The translations under genes were made by a program, and so were the position numbers. A DNA stretch of 64,000 nucleotides, taken from NCBI GenBank assembly GCA_013398015.1, contig VZRR01005726.1, positions 1 through 64,000 on the forward strand. The letters run 5' to 3'. The DNA comes from Oreocharis arfaki. Taxonomy: Eukaryota > Chordata > Aves > Passeriformes > Paramythiidae. Numbering within the stretch: the first letter of the stretch is position 1; each line of letters opens with the position of its first letter. This document shows, one piece after another, positions 22,641 to 34,800 of the stretch. The notes beneath the pieces were generated by a model that saw nothing but the letters and a program-made list of their open reading frames with translations, ran no database searches and was not told the origin of the DNA.

Positions 22641-25600
22641 CCATGTCTTCACTGAGACTCATGGAAGGTGGTAAGGGCCTAATCTTTTTGCCCTTTGTGA
22701 TCTACTGTCCTCTTCTTTCTCCTGTTCCTCCAAGCAGCTCATGATTCTGTTGTGCTATGTGATGTCTCCTTTCAGATAAGGGCTTTGGTCACCCACGAAG
22801 CACAATGAAGAAATTAAATATATGCCATATCTGTAGACAAGGATCCCTGCAGGCTGGTAAGTCTCTCCCTATCTCCAGCAGGTCCTCATGCAGGAAAGCT
22901 ATTAAAAAAGTCTTTCTCTCTTGCATCCACTTATCTTGAAACTATTACCTGCAATTCTGTGTTCATGGATACCTGGACTAGTAACACTTTACTGCATTTC
23001 ATCCTGTGTTCTGCAGTGGTGCCGCAATGCTTGGCTTTGTACTAAGAATAGTTTGCTGAATTCTCACTGAGTTGTTTCAGCTTCTGCTCTAACGTTACGT
23101 AAGAATATAGAGATGTTGTGAATGCAAGAAACAAAAGAATAGAAGCAGATAATATGTACATCATTGTGTGAGACAATAAGAGGAAATGATGCTAAAGAAT
23201 GCTGAAGGCAACAGCTGGATGGCTCTTTGACTGAGCACCTGCTTCCCTGCTGTCCAGTCCAGCAAGCTGCCGTATATATGTTTTCTAAAACATAGATTCT
23301 TTCCACAATTAGGGACAGATTGCTCTTTTCTTTCACCTCCAACTGATTTTCTTGAAACACAGCTTAAAACAACCTTAAGAGTTCAGTGCTAGAATGGATT
23401 CTACAGCCCATCTGCAGTCTGTGACCACACATATTGGCTGTCTATCACAGTTCTTCAGCCTAAACAAGCTCTAGTTCATCTGAAGTTTGTACATTCAGTT
23501 TGGGATGCTGGTTTCCAGGGTTTATTTTCTGCAAGAAGCTTCTTTGGAAAAGCATGTTGGTCTAACAGTTCTTTCCATCACTGTTCTGAAAATGTGCTTG
23601 GGCTTCTAAGTGACGCAGATGAAAAACGTTAATCTAGATCACAAAACATGAGACGGGAAGAGGAGGATGAAATGAGTGGTAGCTGAGTACATTGGGGATG
23701 AAGTGTGTGCAGCATCAGCTTGGGATGGTGTCTCCTGTGGAGAACTTCATAAGACAGTAAGTTTTTCTGGCTTTTTTCCCAAGGGCTGCAGTTGCATCAG
23801 AACAAATTAGGCAAAAACAAACTATGTCCCCAGGTGGAGTGTCTCGGTCACTGCCACCCCAAGGAAGAGCTCAGGTGAGACAATGCCTCATTTACCATTG
23901 CACAGGGAGCAATAAATACATGATTTTCAGAAGTCAACATCAGTGATTCTCAACAAGGCCCCAGACTGCTGTCATCCTTGCCCCAAGAGGGGCTGAGCAC
24001 TGCTGAGCTCCTTCAAAGACCACGAGAGTTGCAGCTACTCTGTTTCTTTCCAGATGAGCCCTTCTGGCTGAAGGTAGTTAAAACCCAAACTTTTAATTGG
24101 ATCCACAGAGACATCCACAAAGTTGCCCAAATGAATATGAAAATAACTTCAGATACAAGAAGAAAACTTAGATCTGTCTTCAGAATATCAGTCTTTCTTA
24201 CTAACCTCACCTTCTTTCTTGTCTTAACTACCAGAGTTCTAGTTACTCTTTTCCAGGGTCTGTAGCCTAATTTTCAGTTTGTCTGTCTTTTTCATTTTCA
24301 CTTGCTGTTCTCAGGTTAAACATTTTCATCCTTTCATTTGTAAATTCCAATTTTAGATTTGTCCTTTCTCTCTCTAGTTTGAAACAAGTTTTCCTCTAGC
24401 AACTCCATTTTTTTCCAAATGGGAAAAGCTTGCATGTTTATGATACTATTAACTGATCTGTACAAACATTTTTTTCAGCAGGACAATGCCTTTGGCTGGG
24501 TTAGGCTATGAGTAAGTACAACGAGGTGAAAGAAATGCCCCACCTTTAACAAATCATAAGGAGTAGTCAGCTGCCAGGCTGCCTGCCCTTTTTTTGCAAA
24601 ACCCTGTTTTGGTTGGTGTATGGTTCAGCATCTTTCCCAGACCGAGTTCCCAGGCACTGTTTATCAACCAAACAACAGAAACTTGAGGAGAGCAGTGTGA
24701 TGATTCTTCTCACCAAGGCAAATTGGTGCCAGCCATCCTGCTGTTACCACCCCAGCCAGTTTCAGCTCCCACTTTCCAGAAAGCTCTGAACATTGTGGGA
24801 ATAAGGATTCACTTCTTCTCCTAAAGGTTATGTCCAGCTGTTTCGGTGTCTTGCCTCTGTGGGAGACAACATTTCTTGACTCCTGTTTACTACAGAATAG
24901 GGATCCCATGCCTTTTAAATAGTCTCTGTCAAGATGCTGTAATTTTCAGCCCCTGGCCCTGCTATGTTATGATCATAATCAGCCTTACTGGAGTCAAAAA
25001 CGCACTTTCTCAAAAGATATTAGCATTTATTTTTACATTGCCACTCTGAGCATTTTCATTAGAGCGAATCTTACATTTCATCAACCACCAAAACCAATTC
25101 AAGCAATCTACCTTAAAACTGCCGTAAGTTCTCTAATCAGATAAGTCACCATGACGTTTCTGAATTACACAGTAGCTTCTGCTACTGAACATACCTGCAG
25201 CAGAACATCAGTGCAGCTGCAAAAGCCAAAATCTTTGCTTTCTACAGCGGCAAGATACCCCCAAAGGATCAATATCAGCATGCTTTTGCATGCATAGAAG
25301 ATCTGTGATCTTTCTTATCCTCTTTATTCTCTTTTACCACTGGCTAGTTACTTCATGTTGCTTCAACATTGCTTTCAGCCTGCTGAAGAGCTCTGTGTCT
25401 GTTGTGCCAGAACCGCGGGGCTGTCTGGGCTGAGAGTGCCATTTCCCTGGCCATTGCTGGGACTGGCTGTCCCTCTCCTCCAGTTGGTACCTCTCTCAGT
25501 TGTTTCCATTTTGCCCAGATTGCTCCAGATTACGCCGAGCTTCCCAGTTTCTCTTGCCTTCTTTGGAGCAGGCTGGCGATTCACGGGTGTGGATAGGCAA

Positions 25601-28600
25601 GCCCAGCACTGGTCCTTTTTCTGAAGACCAAGGGGAATATCCTCTGAAGTATGTTGCAATTGCTGATAGAAGATGATATGATGTGATTCATTAACCGTAG
25701 CTGGATTCCAAGAAGCTCTTTATACAAATTCAGGCTAAGGCAGGCCAGTCCCAAAGCCTTGCAGGCACGTACTGAAAAAAAAAATCACAGAGTTAAGAGT
25801 GCGGGGGAGGAGAGCAGGGCTGAACTCTGCAGCAAGGCAGAAGGTACAGCTCTATAACACACTGCACACTCAAGACATGAAAACACTAATGCCAACGTGC
25901 AGCTTTTAATGATTTATCATGAATTTGGCTGTGAGCTGATGCAATGGAAATGCTGGGAACCCAAAAGGTGTGGGCTAGAGGAGGAAGTACGGAGTCGCTT
26001 TGACATGCATATTCTCATCCTCTGCTGCTTGTTGTTTGTCTGGTTGCTGTGTGTTCTGGCACAGGGCTGCACAGCTCTCTCCAGCCAGCACTCCCCTCTT
26101 CGGGGAGCTGTGTTTTGGAGGTAGCGTGTGGGAGTGTGTTGAAACGTTGCGGGGAGGTGTAAGTTGCATGTTAATAAATGACGGCTTATCTGCACACACA
26201 CAAACTGAAACAGTAATTTGCCTGACTTATTTCAGTGGAAGGCTGGGCACTATGGTAAAAAAAAAATTAGTGCATATAACTGCTGACTGTGTGGTATTGG
26301 TTACTGGGTATGTGCTGAGTCACCTCGGTTCGCCTCCAGTCCAGCAGGAGGAAAGGACCATCTGAAGACGAGAAAGTTGGAAGAGACTTGTCAAAGTAGT
26401 CTCTGATAATTATTTCTTCATTGTTACTGAGGCAGTGTATTTTCTCCCATAGTTTAGGTCACAGAAGAGGATAAAGTAAGAAATGGCACCAGAGCCCCCG
26501 ATTTTATTATGTAACACAAAGATAAACTCTCCATGAGTTTAATTAATCAGCTGGTGTTCTGAAATTCTCACAGAGTTTCCTAGAGGGAGCAGTCTTACTC
26601 TGCAAAGCGTTTGACTAAAATAGACTTCAGTGTAAAGATTTGCTTCAATTTATAATCCACCCAATTTGATAGGTGTAATTAGAAAATAACCAGCACCTCA
26701 ATTTTGTGCCTGTTACAGCTGCAGAGACAACGTGTCACTGAGAGAGGCTTCAGGGTTGCTCTTTTGTTCAGTATTATACAACAGTACCTAGAATTCAAAA
26801 CAGATTCAGAATCCAGTCTTGTAAATGCTCTAAAGACATTCTGTGCCCTGAATTTTTTGCAGAACCCTAAAAAATAAGACATATAAGGAAAAAAACTTGA
26901 AAAAATAAAGTGAAAGTCAGGAAAGTGAGTCAAGAGACTAAAGAGGATAGACTCCACTGTCATAGCTATAATTCCAAGAAGTTAAATGACAAGTTTATAA
27001 TAGGGTAAAAATGCTTAAACACAACTTCGGCAGTGTTCCAGATGTGGCTACATCTGTGACAGATAAAGGGGAGTAATCACTTTCCTTCACCTGCTGGACA
27101 CATTCTTAACTATTGCAGCCCAATAGGTGGTCAGTCTTTATTGCCTCTTCCTGGCTCTCGTTTCTTGCTGTCCACTGGAAGCCCCAGGTCCTTCCCCCAG
27201 TTAGTCCCAGACTGGACCAATGCATGAAGCAGTTTTGTTCCAAAATGACTATGCCACATTGATAAAATATTATAGAAGAGCATTTGAAAGGATTCCTTCT
27301 AAACCAAGCGCTGTGAAAAATCTTTGATTTTTTTTTTGTAACATATTTACATGTTTCTGTCAAGCAGACCCATTTTAGCAGTCAAAAATCTTGTCTTTGC
27401 CTCCCTTTTCTACTCACATAAGGCCACAGGTCTCTTTAATTACTTCAGTGTAAGTGGCCAGGAATGAATGTAACGATGGCAGTAAAAATAAATTGGGCTC
27501 AAATAATCTTAGTCCTATCAACTGCTGAGTGGTGATTTCATCTGAGTCAGTAAGAAATAATGGGTCACCTGAACTCTTGAAAACTCCACACACAAATGCG
27601 TTTAAAGTTTTTATATCTGTTTTGCTTTGCCTCTAAGTGTGAGTTTGGTCTAAACTTACTTGAAGACCCACAGATTTATTTTTATTTAAGAAGAGCAGCA
27701 ATGCATTTTGTTACTTAAAATGTTGCCGTGCCAGGTACAAAGCAGTCCTATCAATAATCAGCTACTTTCAATTGCTTCAGTGAAAAGAACAAGAGAGGAG
27801 GGTGCTGCAGCCCTGCCGTCCTCTGAAGAAGCAATTACATCCTATTGCTTGATTTACAGACAACCTGCAACTCCCCCTTTCTTGGGAGGAATGGAACTGC
27901 CTGTCCTCGGTGCAGGGAGGGCAGAGGCAGCAGGGAACAGGACAGACTTCTGTGTCATACAGCATATAAGGAGCTGGGTCCTGCAGAAGAGCAGAGAGGA
28001 TGGCTATGAGATGCTGAAAGAAAATGCTGGCTCTAGGGACACCCACAACCAGAGGGACCCCAGACAGGGCAAGAAACAGAATCTCAACCCAAACTGAACA
28101 GCACACATCACCAAGAGGAAGAAGTCTCTATATTCTTACCTTTTAACCCACAGAAGGTACGTTGTCACCGAAGCAAACAGCTCCAAACAAAAAGAAGGAA
28201 AACCCTTGTTTCTTCCCCACTTCTTAGCCCTGTTGTGTTTAGTAGAATCCTCTTAAAAGCCTCAGTACTTGGAGTGAGGGCAGCCCCAGCTGGTCCTCGG
28301 TGATTGAGTCCACTGTCAGGTACCAACCCATTACTCCTGTTTTCAGTGAAGACCTTCTACTTGCATAGAATGTTAAGAAAGATTTACAGCCAGACTGCTT
28401 AGAACTGCTGTTGGGGAGGTCTTGCAGCAGCAAAATGTGGATGTAGGAGTTAACCATGGCTTTATAACTGCTGGAAACTGCATCTAGCAGTAGTATTTTT
28501 TACCTGCTTTTGCAGGATCGCTGGTCTCTCTGTGTTCTCTAAAGAGCTCCTTCTTGGTCTTCATTGACTGTCCATTATTTTTCAGTCTTGGAGTTATGGT

Positions 28601-28805
28601 AGTTTCTTCCTAGCTTGTTAATTTTGCTGACTTATGCTCTGAGGCAGAGAGATTAAATTCCTAGTTCTGCACCTGAGGTAATATAATTGTGGATATTTTC
28701 ATATTCACCTGAGTCCCCAGATGTTTTGAATCCTGCCGAGATACTGAATTGCAAGGAAACCTTGGGGCAGAAATAAAGGCAAAGGTCTGTGGGCTTGAGC
28801 AGATT
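22641..28805. other. Non-coding stretch
   Basis: No recognisable gene, RNA gene or well-preserved repeat. Open frames of 90-129 codons (for example 27708-28097) are low-complexity in composition and have no recognised domain or splice context. Confidence 0.5.
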
Positions 28806-28915
28806 CATCACATTTGTTCTACAGTACTGCAATATTATTTCCTATATGGAATTGATTGCCAGGCATCAGGTCAAATTCAACTGCTTCTCTTCTGTTTCTC
28901 TTTGGTAGATGCCAT
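28806..28915 (+). repeat. Direct repeat copy 1 (duplicate of olfactory receptor splice-acceptor segment)
   Basis: This 110-bp segment matches 30784-30893 at 108 of 110 positions (differences at 28815/30793 and 28873/30851). It includes the pyrimidine tract, the AG acceptor and the ATG that begin the receptor's coding exon, but downstream of GCCAT the sequence is unrelated to a receptor. The direct repeat spacing is 1,978 bp. It marks a recent rearrangement or an assembly duplication. Confidence 0.92.
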
Positions 28916-29821
28916 TAAGCAGATTCACCTCCTCAATTGTATTGATTATTTTTTCTGGAGTTTTTTTGAAATATGTTTTTCCAGGAAAAACCCCATCTCC
29001 ACTATTAGCAATTTCACCTTCCTTCTATCAGTCTTTGATGACATTTCATGTAATTTTCCAGTTCGTTTCACACTTAAGTATTTCTGGGATTTTTATACGA
29101 GCAGAAGTCTTCAAGGAATCTCTGATTTTATTCCTGGTTTACAGCAAAATGTAGAAAGAGTTGGAATTATTCCTTTTAGTAAATACTGTATTCACTGGTG
29201 AACATGTGAGCAATGAACACTGTTCAACCATGATCAGTATATGTCATTTATTTTTGTATGTGTCTCTACATCCTTATCTTTCCTAGACTTTTCAGCTTAA
29301 ATAGCTTTGTATCACTCCACATTCCTAGGAAATTTATGTTCTTCCTGTGAAAAGCAAGATCTCAGTCTCCAAGTCCAAGATATCAGCATTGTGTTTTCCT
29401 TAAAAAATTTTTATAGAGTATGTATGTTGCCATGGACATCTTTGGTTTTGAGAATGCAAGTTTGTTTACTTTAACTCTGATGCCATAGGGTTGAGCCAGG
29501 CATAAAGATGTAAGCAGCCAAAATGTCAGCCCCAATTTTGGACCCCTCATGTCCAATCACTGAAACCCTGCTTCTGTATGAACCTTATGGCAGATCCACT
29601 GTGGAGAAGGGAAAAGCCAGTCACAGAATACCTCAAATTCCCACCAACTGGAATCAGGCTGTCGCACAGAAGCTCCAGCTCACTGTCTGGTTGTCCTTGT
29701 ACATCTCTGACACAGATGTGGAGGATTGCAGTGGTGCTGTGAATAGAGAATGAACAGGTGTGCCTGGGAGTGGATGCACAAGAAGCAGCAGCAGCAGAAT
29801 GTCTGCAGGACCTAGGTGTTG

Positions 29822-29885
29822 GTGGTCATCAATATCCAAACACTTCTGTCTGAGTGGTCACCAATATCCAAACACTCAGATCAAG
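29822..29885 (+). repeat. 32-bp tandem duplication
   Basis: Two copies of a unit starting GTGGTCA(T/C)CAATATCCAAAC are spaced 32 bp apart, inside the segment upstream of the LTR-like sequence. Confidence 0.75.
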
Positions 29886-30239
29886 AGGGACAGTCCAATG
29901 AAGACTCTTAAAAGCAGGACAGGACAGAACACTAATCAGTATCAACCCCTAAAGGGTACCTGGCACATGTTCAAAACCTGCACATGGTCACAAACCTAAG
30001 AACAACTCAGAAATGATGAGGACCCAACAGCTGACAGTCTTTGTCACCAGTGTCATGGCAAAGAATCCTAGGGAGATCATTTGGGCACAAGAAACTCGGC
30101 AGTTGGGAGAGTATGGGTCTGAGAGTGTGCTGAACGTGGCTGAGTGAAAACAGGTTTGAAGTTTGGCGTTTTTTTCAATGAAATTGTCTTCCTCCCTACC
30201 CAATAAGCTTTACCACACTTGATGCCTCGGGTTTTAATT

Positions 30240-30785
30240 TTCATATTTTTCAAACCCTGTCCTGCCTGGTGTGTAACTCTGAAGTTTCCTGTAGCCTGTT
30301 AACTTCCGCTCTCTCGTGCCAGGTAGACATAACAAAGCCTCTCCAGGCCTGCTCTTCCAGGACACCCAGACCATCCTAGGCCCAAAAGGTATAAACCAGA
30401 AGTCTCTGAGGGGGGGGCAAGCTTGGGGGAATTACGCTCTCTCGTGCCAGGTAGACATAACAAAGCCTCTCCAGGCCTGCTCTTCCAGGACACCCAGACC
30501 ATCCTAGGCCCAAAAGGTATAAACCAGAAGCCTCTGAGAGGGGGGCAAGCTTGGGGGAATTACATCATTAACTGAAGCTTTAATTGGAGAATTAACCCTG
30601 ACATGCAAATGAACCAAACTTACAAAAGTGTGAAGAACTCATGACTTGTCTCCCATCTTGGGGTCCATCCTGGCAGTAGCCTCTGGACTCCCCACGGTGT
30701 ACCTTTGAAGGCCCTTCAAATAAATACCTACCTTTATCCCCTTATTCCTGTCTAGTCTCTGTTTTTTAGGTGGCCACTTCAGGCA
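30240..30785 (+). mobile_element. LTR-like segment (solo or partial LTR) upstream of the olfactory receptor
   Basis: Plus-strand LTR features occur in order: a 128-bp U3-like tandem duplication (30307-30563), TATA-like GGTATAAACC in each copy, AATAAA at 30719-30724, then a U5-like tail ending TTCAGGCA at 30785. The bases after the end (TCACATT) match the sequence at 28808 onward, which therefore looks like the uninterrupted site. The 5' boundary is unresolved; candidate starts after TCAC occur, for example at 29684. The start given here is a conservative minimum. No retroviral protein is seen. This is an inferred element, less certain than the LTR at 12420. Confidence 0.6.
30307..30563 (+). 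repeat. 128-bp tandem duplication, two copies
   Basis: Units 30307-30434 and 30435-30563 are nearly identical: each runs from CGCTCTCTCGTGCCAGG to CTTGGGGGAATTAC, with small differences in a G run and a T/C change (AAGTCTCT against AAGCCTCT). Tandem duplications of this kind are common in the U3 enhancer region of LTRs. Confidence 0.92.
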
Positions 30786-30893
30786 TCACATTGGTTCTAC
30801 AGTACTGCAATATTATTTCCTATATGGAATTGATTGCCAGGCATCAGGTCGAATTCAACTGCTTCTCTTCTGTTTCTCTTTGGTAGATGCCAT
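30784..30893 (+). repeat. Direct repeat copy 2, containing the receptor's splice acceptor
   Basis: Partner of 28806-28915. It includes the tract CTTCTCTTCTGTTTCTCTTT and the acceptor TAG ending at 30886, immediately before the first in-frame ATG of the receptor. Vertebrate olfactory receptor genes usually have one or more non-coding 5' exons spliced to a single coding exon, so this is a plausible acceptor. Confidence 0.85.
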
Positions 30894-31888
30894 GTGAAGG
30901 CTGCATGGAGAGGGAGAATGTGAGCACTGATGCAACCATGGATTTCCTCCTGCTCGGCTTCTCTGAGCTGCTCCGTCTGCGTGTCCTGCTCTTCCTTATC
31001 TTTCTCATTGTTCATTTGGTCACATTGGCAGGGAATATGATGATTTTCATGGCAGTGGTCATGGAGCCCTCACGTCCTCCCATGCTTTTCTTCCTCTGCC
31101 AACTCTCCGCCATCGAGCTCTGCTACACTTTAGTAGTTGTCCCCAAGGCGCTCCTCAGCCTGGTAGCGGTGGAGGGCAGCACCATCTCCTTCCTGGGCTG
31201 TGCTGCACAGATGCACCTCTTCGTGGCCCTCGGTGGGGCTGAGTGCTTCCTGCTGGCGGCCATGTCCTACGACCGCTACGTGGCCATCTGCCAGCCCCTG
31301 CGCTACGCGGCGGTGATGAGCGAGGGGCTGTGCCTCAGGCTGGCCCTCACGTGCGGCCTGGGAGCCTTCGCGGTGGCCCTGGGTTTGACGGCGGCTGTTT
31401 TCCGCCTGCCCTTCTGTCAGTCACGCCGCATCAACCACTTCTTCTGCGATGTCCCTGCCGTGATGCACCTGGCCTGCACACAGAGCTACGCCCCCGAGCT
31501 GCCCCTGCTGGCTGCCTGCGTGCTCCTCCTGCTGCTCCCCTTCCTCCTAATCCTGGCCTCGTACGTTTGCATCGCTGTGGCTCTGTTACACGTCACCTCC
31601 TCTGTGGGAAGGGGCAAGGCCTTTTCCACCTGCATTTCACACCTGGCCATCACCTTACTGCACTACGGATGTGCCACCTTCATTTACATTCGTCCTAAGT
31701 CCAGTTACTCACCAGCGCGAGACAAGGTGGTGTCTCTGGTCTACACCAACATCACTCCATTAATGTATCCCCTCATTTATAGCCTGAGGAACAAGGAAAT
31801 CAGGGGGATCCTCAGGAAAATGCTGAGGAGGAAGAAAATAGCTCAGGTGAACTGGGATACTACCAGAGTTGTGATGTGCATGTGGTAA
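30887..31888 (+). CDS. Class II olfactory receptor, intact, family 10-like
   Basis: A 333-residue seven-transmembrane odorant receptor (rhodopsin-like GPCR), expected in olfactory neuron cilia and coupled to G-olf. Visible hallmarks: N-glycosylation site NVS (11-13), G-N in TM1 (49-50), PMLFFL at the end of loop 1 (65-70), Cys105 for the conserved disulfide, MSYDRYVAIC at the end of TM3 (126-135), C177, C187 and C197 in extracellular loop 2, SY in TM5 (225-226), KAFSTCISHL in TM6 (244-253) and PLIYSLRN in TM7 (295-302). Two residues are unusual: Leu67 replaces Tyr of the PMYFFL motif, and Tyr294 replaces Asn of the NPxxY motif. The wording of TM2-TM3 (QLSAIELCYTLVVVPK, FVALGGAECFLLAAMSYDRY) is most like family 10. 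Two starts are possible: ATG 30887 directly after the splice acceptor, or Met7 at 30905, which gives the more usual short N-terminus. No stop or frameshift. Confidence 0.95.
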   Translation: MPCEGCMERENVSTDATMDFLLLGFSELLRLRVLLFLIFLIVHLVTLAGNMMIFMAVVMEPSRPPMLFFLCQLSAIELCYTLVVVPKALLSLVAVEGSTISFLGCAAQMHLFVALGGAECFLLAAMSYDRYVAICQPLRYAAVMSEGLCLRLALTCGLGAFAVALGLTAAVFRLPFCQSRRINHFFCDVPAVMHLACTQSYAPELPLLAACVLLLLLPFLLILASYVCIAVALLHVTSSVGRGKAFSTCISHLAITLLHYGCATFIYIRPKSSYSPARDKVVSLVYTNITPLMYPLIYSLRNKEIRGILRKMLRRKKIAQVNWDTTRVVMCMW

Positions 31889-34800
31889 ATTTTAGTAGAA
31901 CAAACAAGTGGTTGTTGGAAAACAGCCTCGTAACCAGACCACCATAGACTTCACTGAGGCAAATATCCAGGCAGAATTCTACATCCACCATTATGTTTAT
32001 GAGAAAAAGATATCTCTGCTCAAAAAAAAAAAATCCCTAACATAACACTTGATCTAAAGGAAAATGCTTTAGTGACTTCTGAGGATGAAGAGCTTTGATC
32101 AATCACTGGTCTCACTTCTCTGATCACATACAGACTCATGCATGACATTCATAGTCATCCCAGCACAATCAGAAGATCAACAAAAATTTTTTGAAGCAAA
32201 TAAACCACTATTAAACTATTGGTTTCATTATTTTTCTATTAAGATGACAGTAGAAATTAGGTAGTCAACACAAATTTTAGACTGGTAAGTTTAGCAGAGC
32301 AGTAAATATATAGGGGCTCAAAGGAAGGTTAGAAGAAGGAAGTCCATCGCTAGAAAGAAGGGTGAAATAGCTGTGGTTTCCTCCAAATTTAGCAGAAGGC
32401 TGCACTCTGGCATCCCATGGCAAATGTAAAGATTGTTAGTGTAAACTCATCTACTCTCAAATTATTCTAGATATTGAAAGTTAAAATGACATCAGTCTGA
32501 CAAGAGCATGACTTTCGTATGCCTGCTTTGCAGGAAGCAAACTTTCCTTTCACAGGGAGATGCTTTAGGTTTGGATTGTTCCTATGGCAACACAAAGGCT
32601 AAGATACTTGTCTTATCATGTGAGTTTTACCGGGAAAGACTGCATCATATAAATAAGAATGCCTGGGGAGTGCTGAGATCTGTAACTCTAAGAGTAATAA
32701 TACTGCTGCCACAGTTATTGCGATTTCTTTAGCAAAACCAGTGAGAGTTACAGCACAGGCTGGATCACAGCAGACATAGGAGTCTGAAGGTACAAAGCAG
32801 TGTTATTTTATGAGTTTCCTATGTGTAGGAGGAACAGGGTGATTCAGACAAATTAGGGAAGATCAATTTTGGCCAGGAAGAGGGGGGGAAAGAACCAGCT
32901 TCATTATTTTATATAATACTTCCCTCCCCCGCATCTCTTTAAAGGCCACAGAGACCCTATGATTCAGAACCCACCTCTTACACAGCAATCAGTTGAGAAA
33001 AAATGAAAATGTTTGCTTCTGTTCCTCTGTCTAATCCAAAGGAATTTCACCACCCCAGACGCCCTCAGCTCTCTCTCTGGGTAGATTGAGAGAGCAGAGT
33101 GGTATTTGCTTTCTTTGGGCTACAATCATTAAAAATTATGGTAAGAGGATTTGACAAATGTAAAAAATTGGCACTGTAACTAATGAAGTTAACTTGGAGC
33201 CTTCTGACAAAAGAGAAATGTGGAATTTAAAACTGACATTAAAAGCTTCTTCAAGTTGAAAGTCTAGCCTGCCTAAAACATTAACACAGAATATTGGCTC
33301 TCATGTCAATGAATACCTAATTACTCTGTGGGCAAACATTCAGCTGCATTACTTAAAATTATCAAAATTGCAGTGAACATTTTAATCACCTGCCAGCTCT
33401 TCCAAAAGTGAGAAGGGGAGGGTCTCAGTGAAAGAACACCACATACTAATAAAGAAGTACTTCAGACTTACATTAGAGAAGTACTTATCAAATACTATTA
33501 AGTAATTGTAATGAGCACAGTACAAATCTGAAGCATCAATTTTAAATCCTGTCTAGTCAAATCAAGCTTTGAAGTTAATCCTGCTGCAAGCAGTTGGCTG
33601 GACCTGAGATGGCCAGAGGTCCTTCCTGAGATTAGCTGGATTTTGCAGCAGAGGTTTCTAACCTGCCTTCTAGAAGGTACTGATGTGTCCAAATGCCTGG
33701 CAATAAAACTGAAGGACAGAGAGACACTGAGGTTTATAATACTCATCAAAGCCTTGGTAGAGGCCCTCACATGCCTCTGGCAGCTGTGGGCATGGGATAG
33801 CAGAGAGATAACTTATCTGCTGCAAGCTGTGGGAAGATAGCAGGGCTGTGTCCTGAACCAGGATGTTCCTCGTGAGCCACCGTGGAACGGAGGCACCTGG
33901 GCAGACCTCTCCTCACTCTGAGGATACAGATGATGCCTTTGGAAGGGCTGACATGACTGAAACAGCAGCCAGGTTAGACTCCCAGCTCTTTCGTTCTGAG
34001 ACACACGTGGGAGCTGTAACAAGCAATGGAGGCTTTCTGCAAAGACACTTTCTCCACCCAATGTCCTTGCAGATGAATGGGGTGAGGAGATAGCCCAGAG
34101 CCCAAGGCCATCCTCACCAGTATTCTCACACTCATTAGTCCAAGACTAGCCCCATCAGTATTCCCACACCCATTCACAGCACCCTTTCCCCACCTCCCAT
34201 TCCAGCTGTGTTGAGCTCTGTACAGATCTGTAGAGAGGATTCAGGGAAAAGAGTGGGAAGAGGGGTAGCTCGTGAGGTAAGAGCAGCAGCAATGTATAAG
34301 AGATCTCAGAACCACTTCCTTTCTAAAATGTTATCTTTTACTTGGCTGGGCCTGCCTGAGGTCCCCTTTCCACTCAACAAGTGGCTGTTTCAATCCTGTT
34401 GACTCAGTATACTGTGCGCTGGGAGCTGGAGAGTGCTCATATAAACTAAGGCAGCACCATCCCTGATGTAGGGCATGAGCACAGAATAATAATTAAAAAA
34501 AGGTAATTTCTAGGTTCTTTTCAGAACTTCACAGGGAACAGCAGGACCCCATCAGGCAGTGCAGATTTTGACAAGTGCACATTCCACCTCCAACCAAAGA
34601 TGGGTATGGAAAAGACCTTTCCATGGGTGTTGTAGTTTTTTGGGTTGGGTAGGGATTCAAGACTCCCCAGTGAACAAGTACAGCTGCGTACCTGCATTTC
34701 ACAAACGGTCTTGTCCTTTCTTGGAAGAAGAATGCTTGCATTCCCAAATTTGCAGAGACCTGAGGTCTGGCAAACACAGATGTCACGAAGTTTTCCAGTG

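Noticed and set aside
27708..28097. Open frame of 129 codons
   Set aside because: No recognised motif, no convincing promoter or splice sites, and a length possible by chance in 64 kb.
28749..29201. Open frame of 150 codons near the duplicated acceptor
   Set aside because: It starts in arbitrary sequence, runs through the duplicated non-coding segment, and has no domain or similarity to the receptor downstream.
33575..33630. Possible CR1 3' end
   Set aside because: The order of words (GTTGGCTGGACCTGAGATGG, CAGAGGTCCTTCC) is suggestive but too diverged and lacks the terminal repeat, so it is not listed as a feature.
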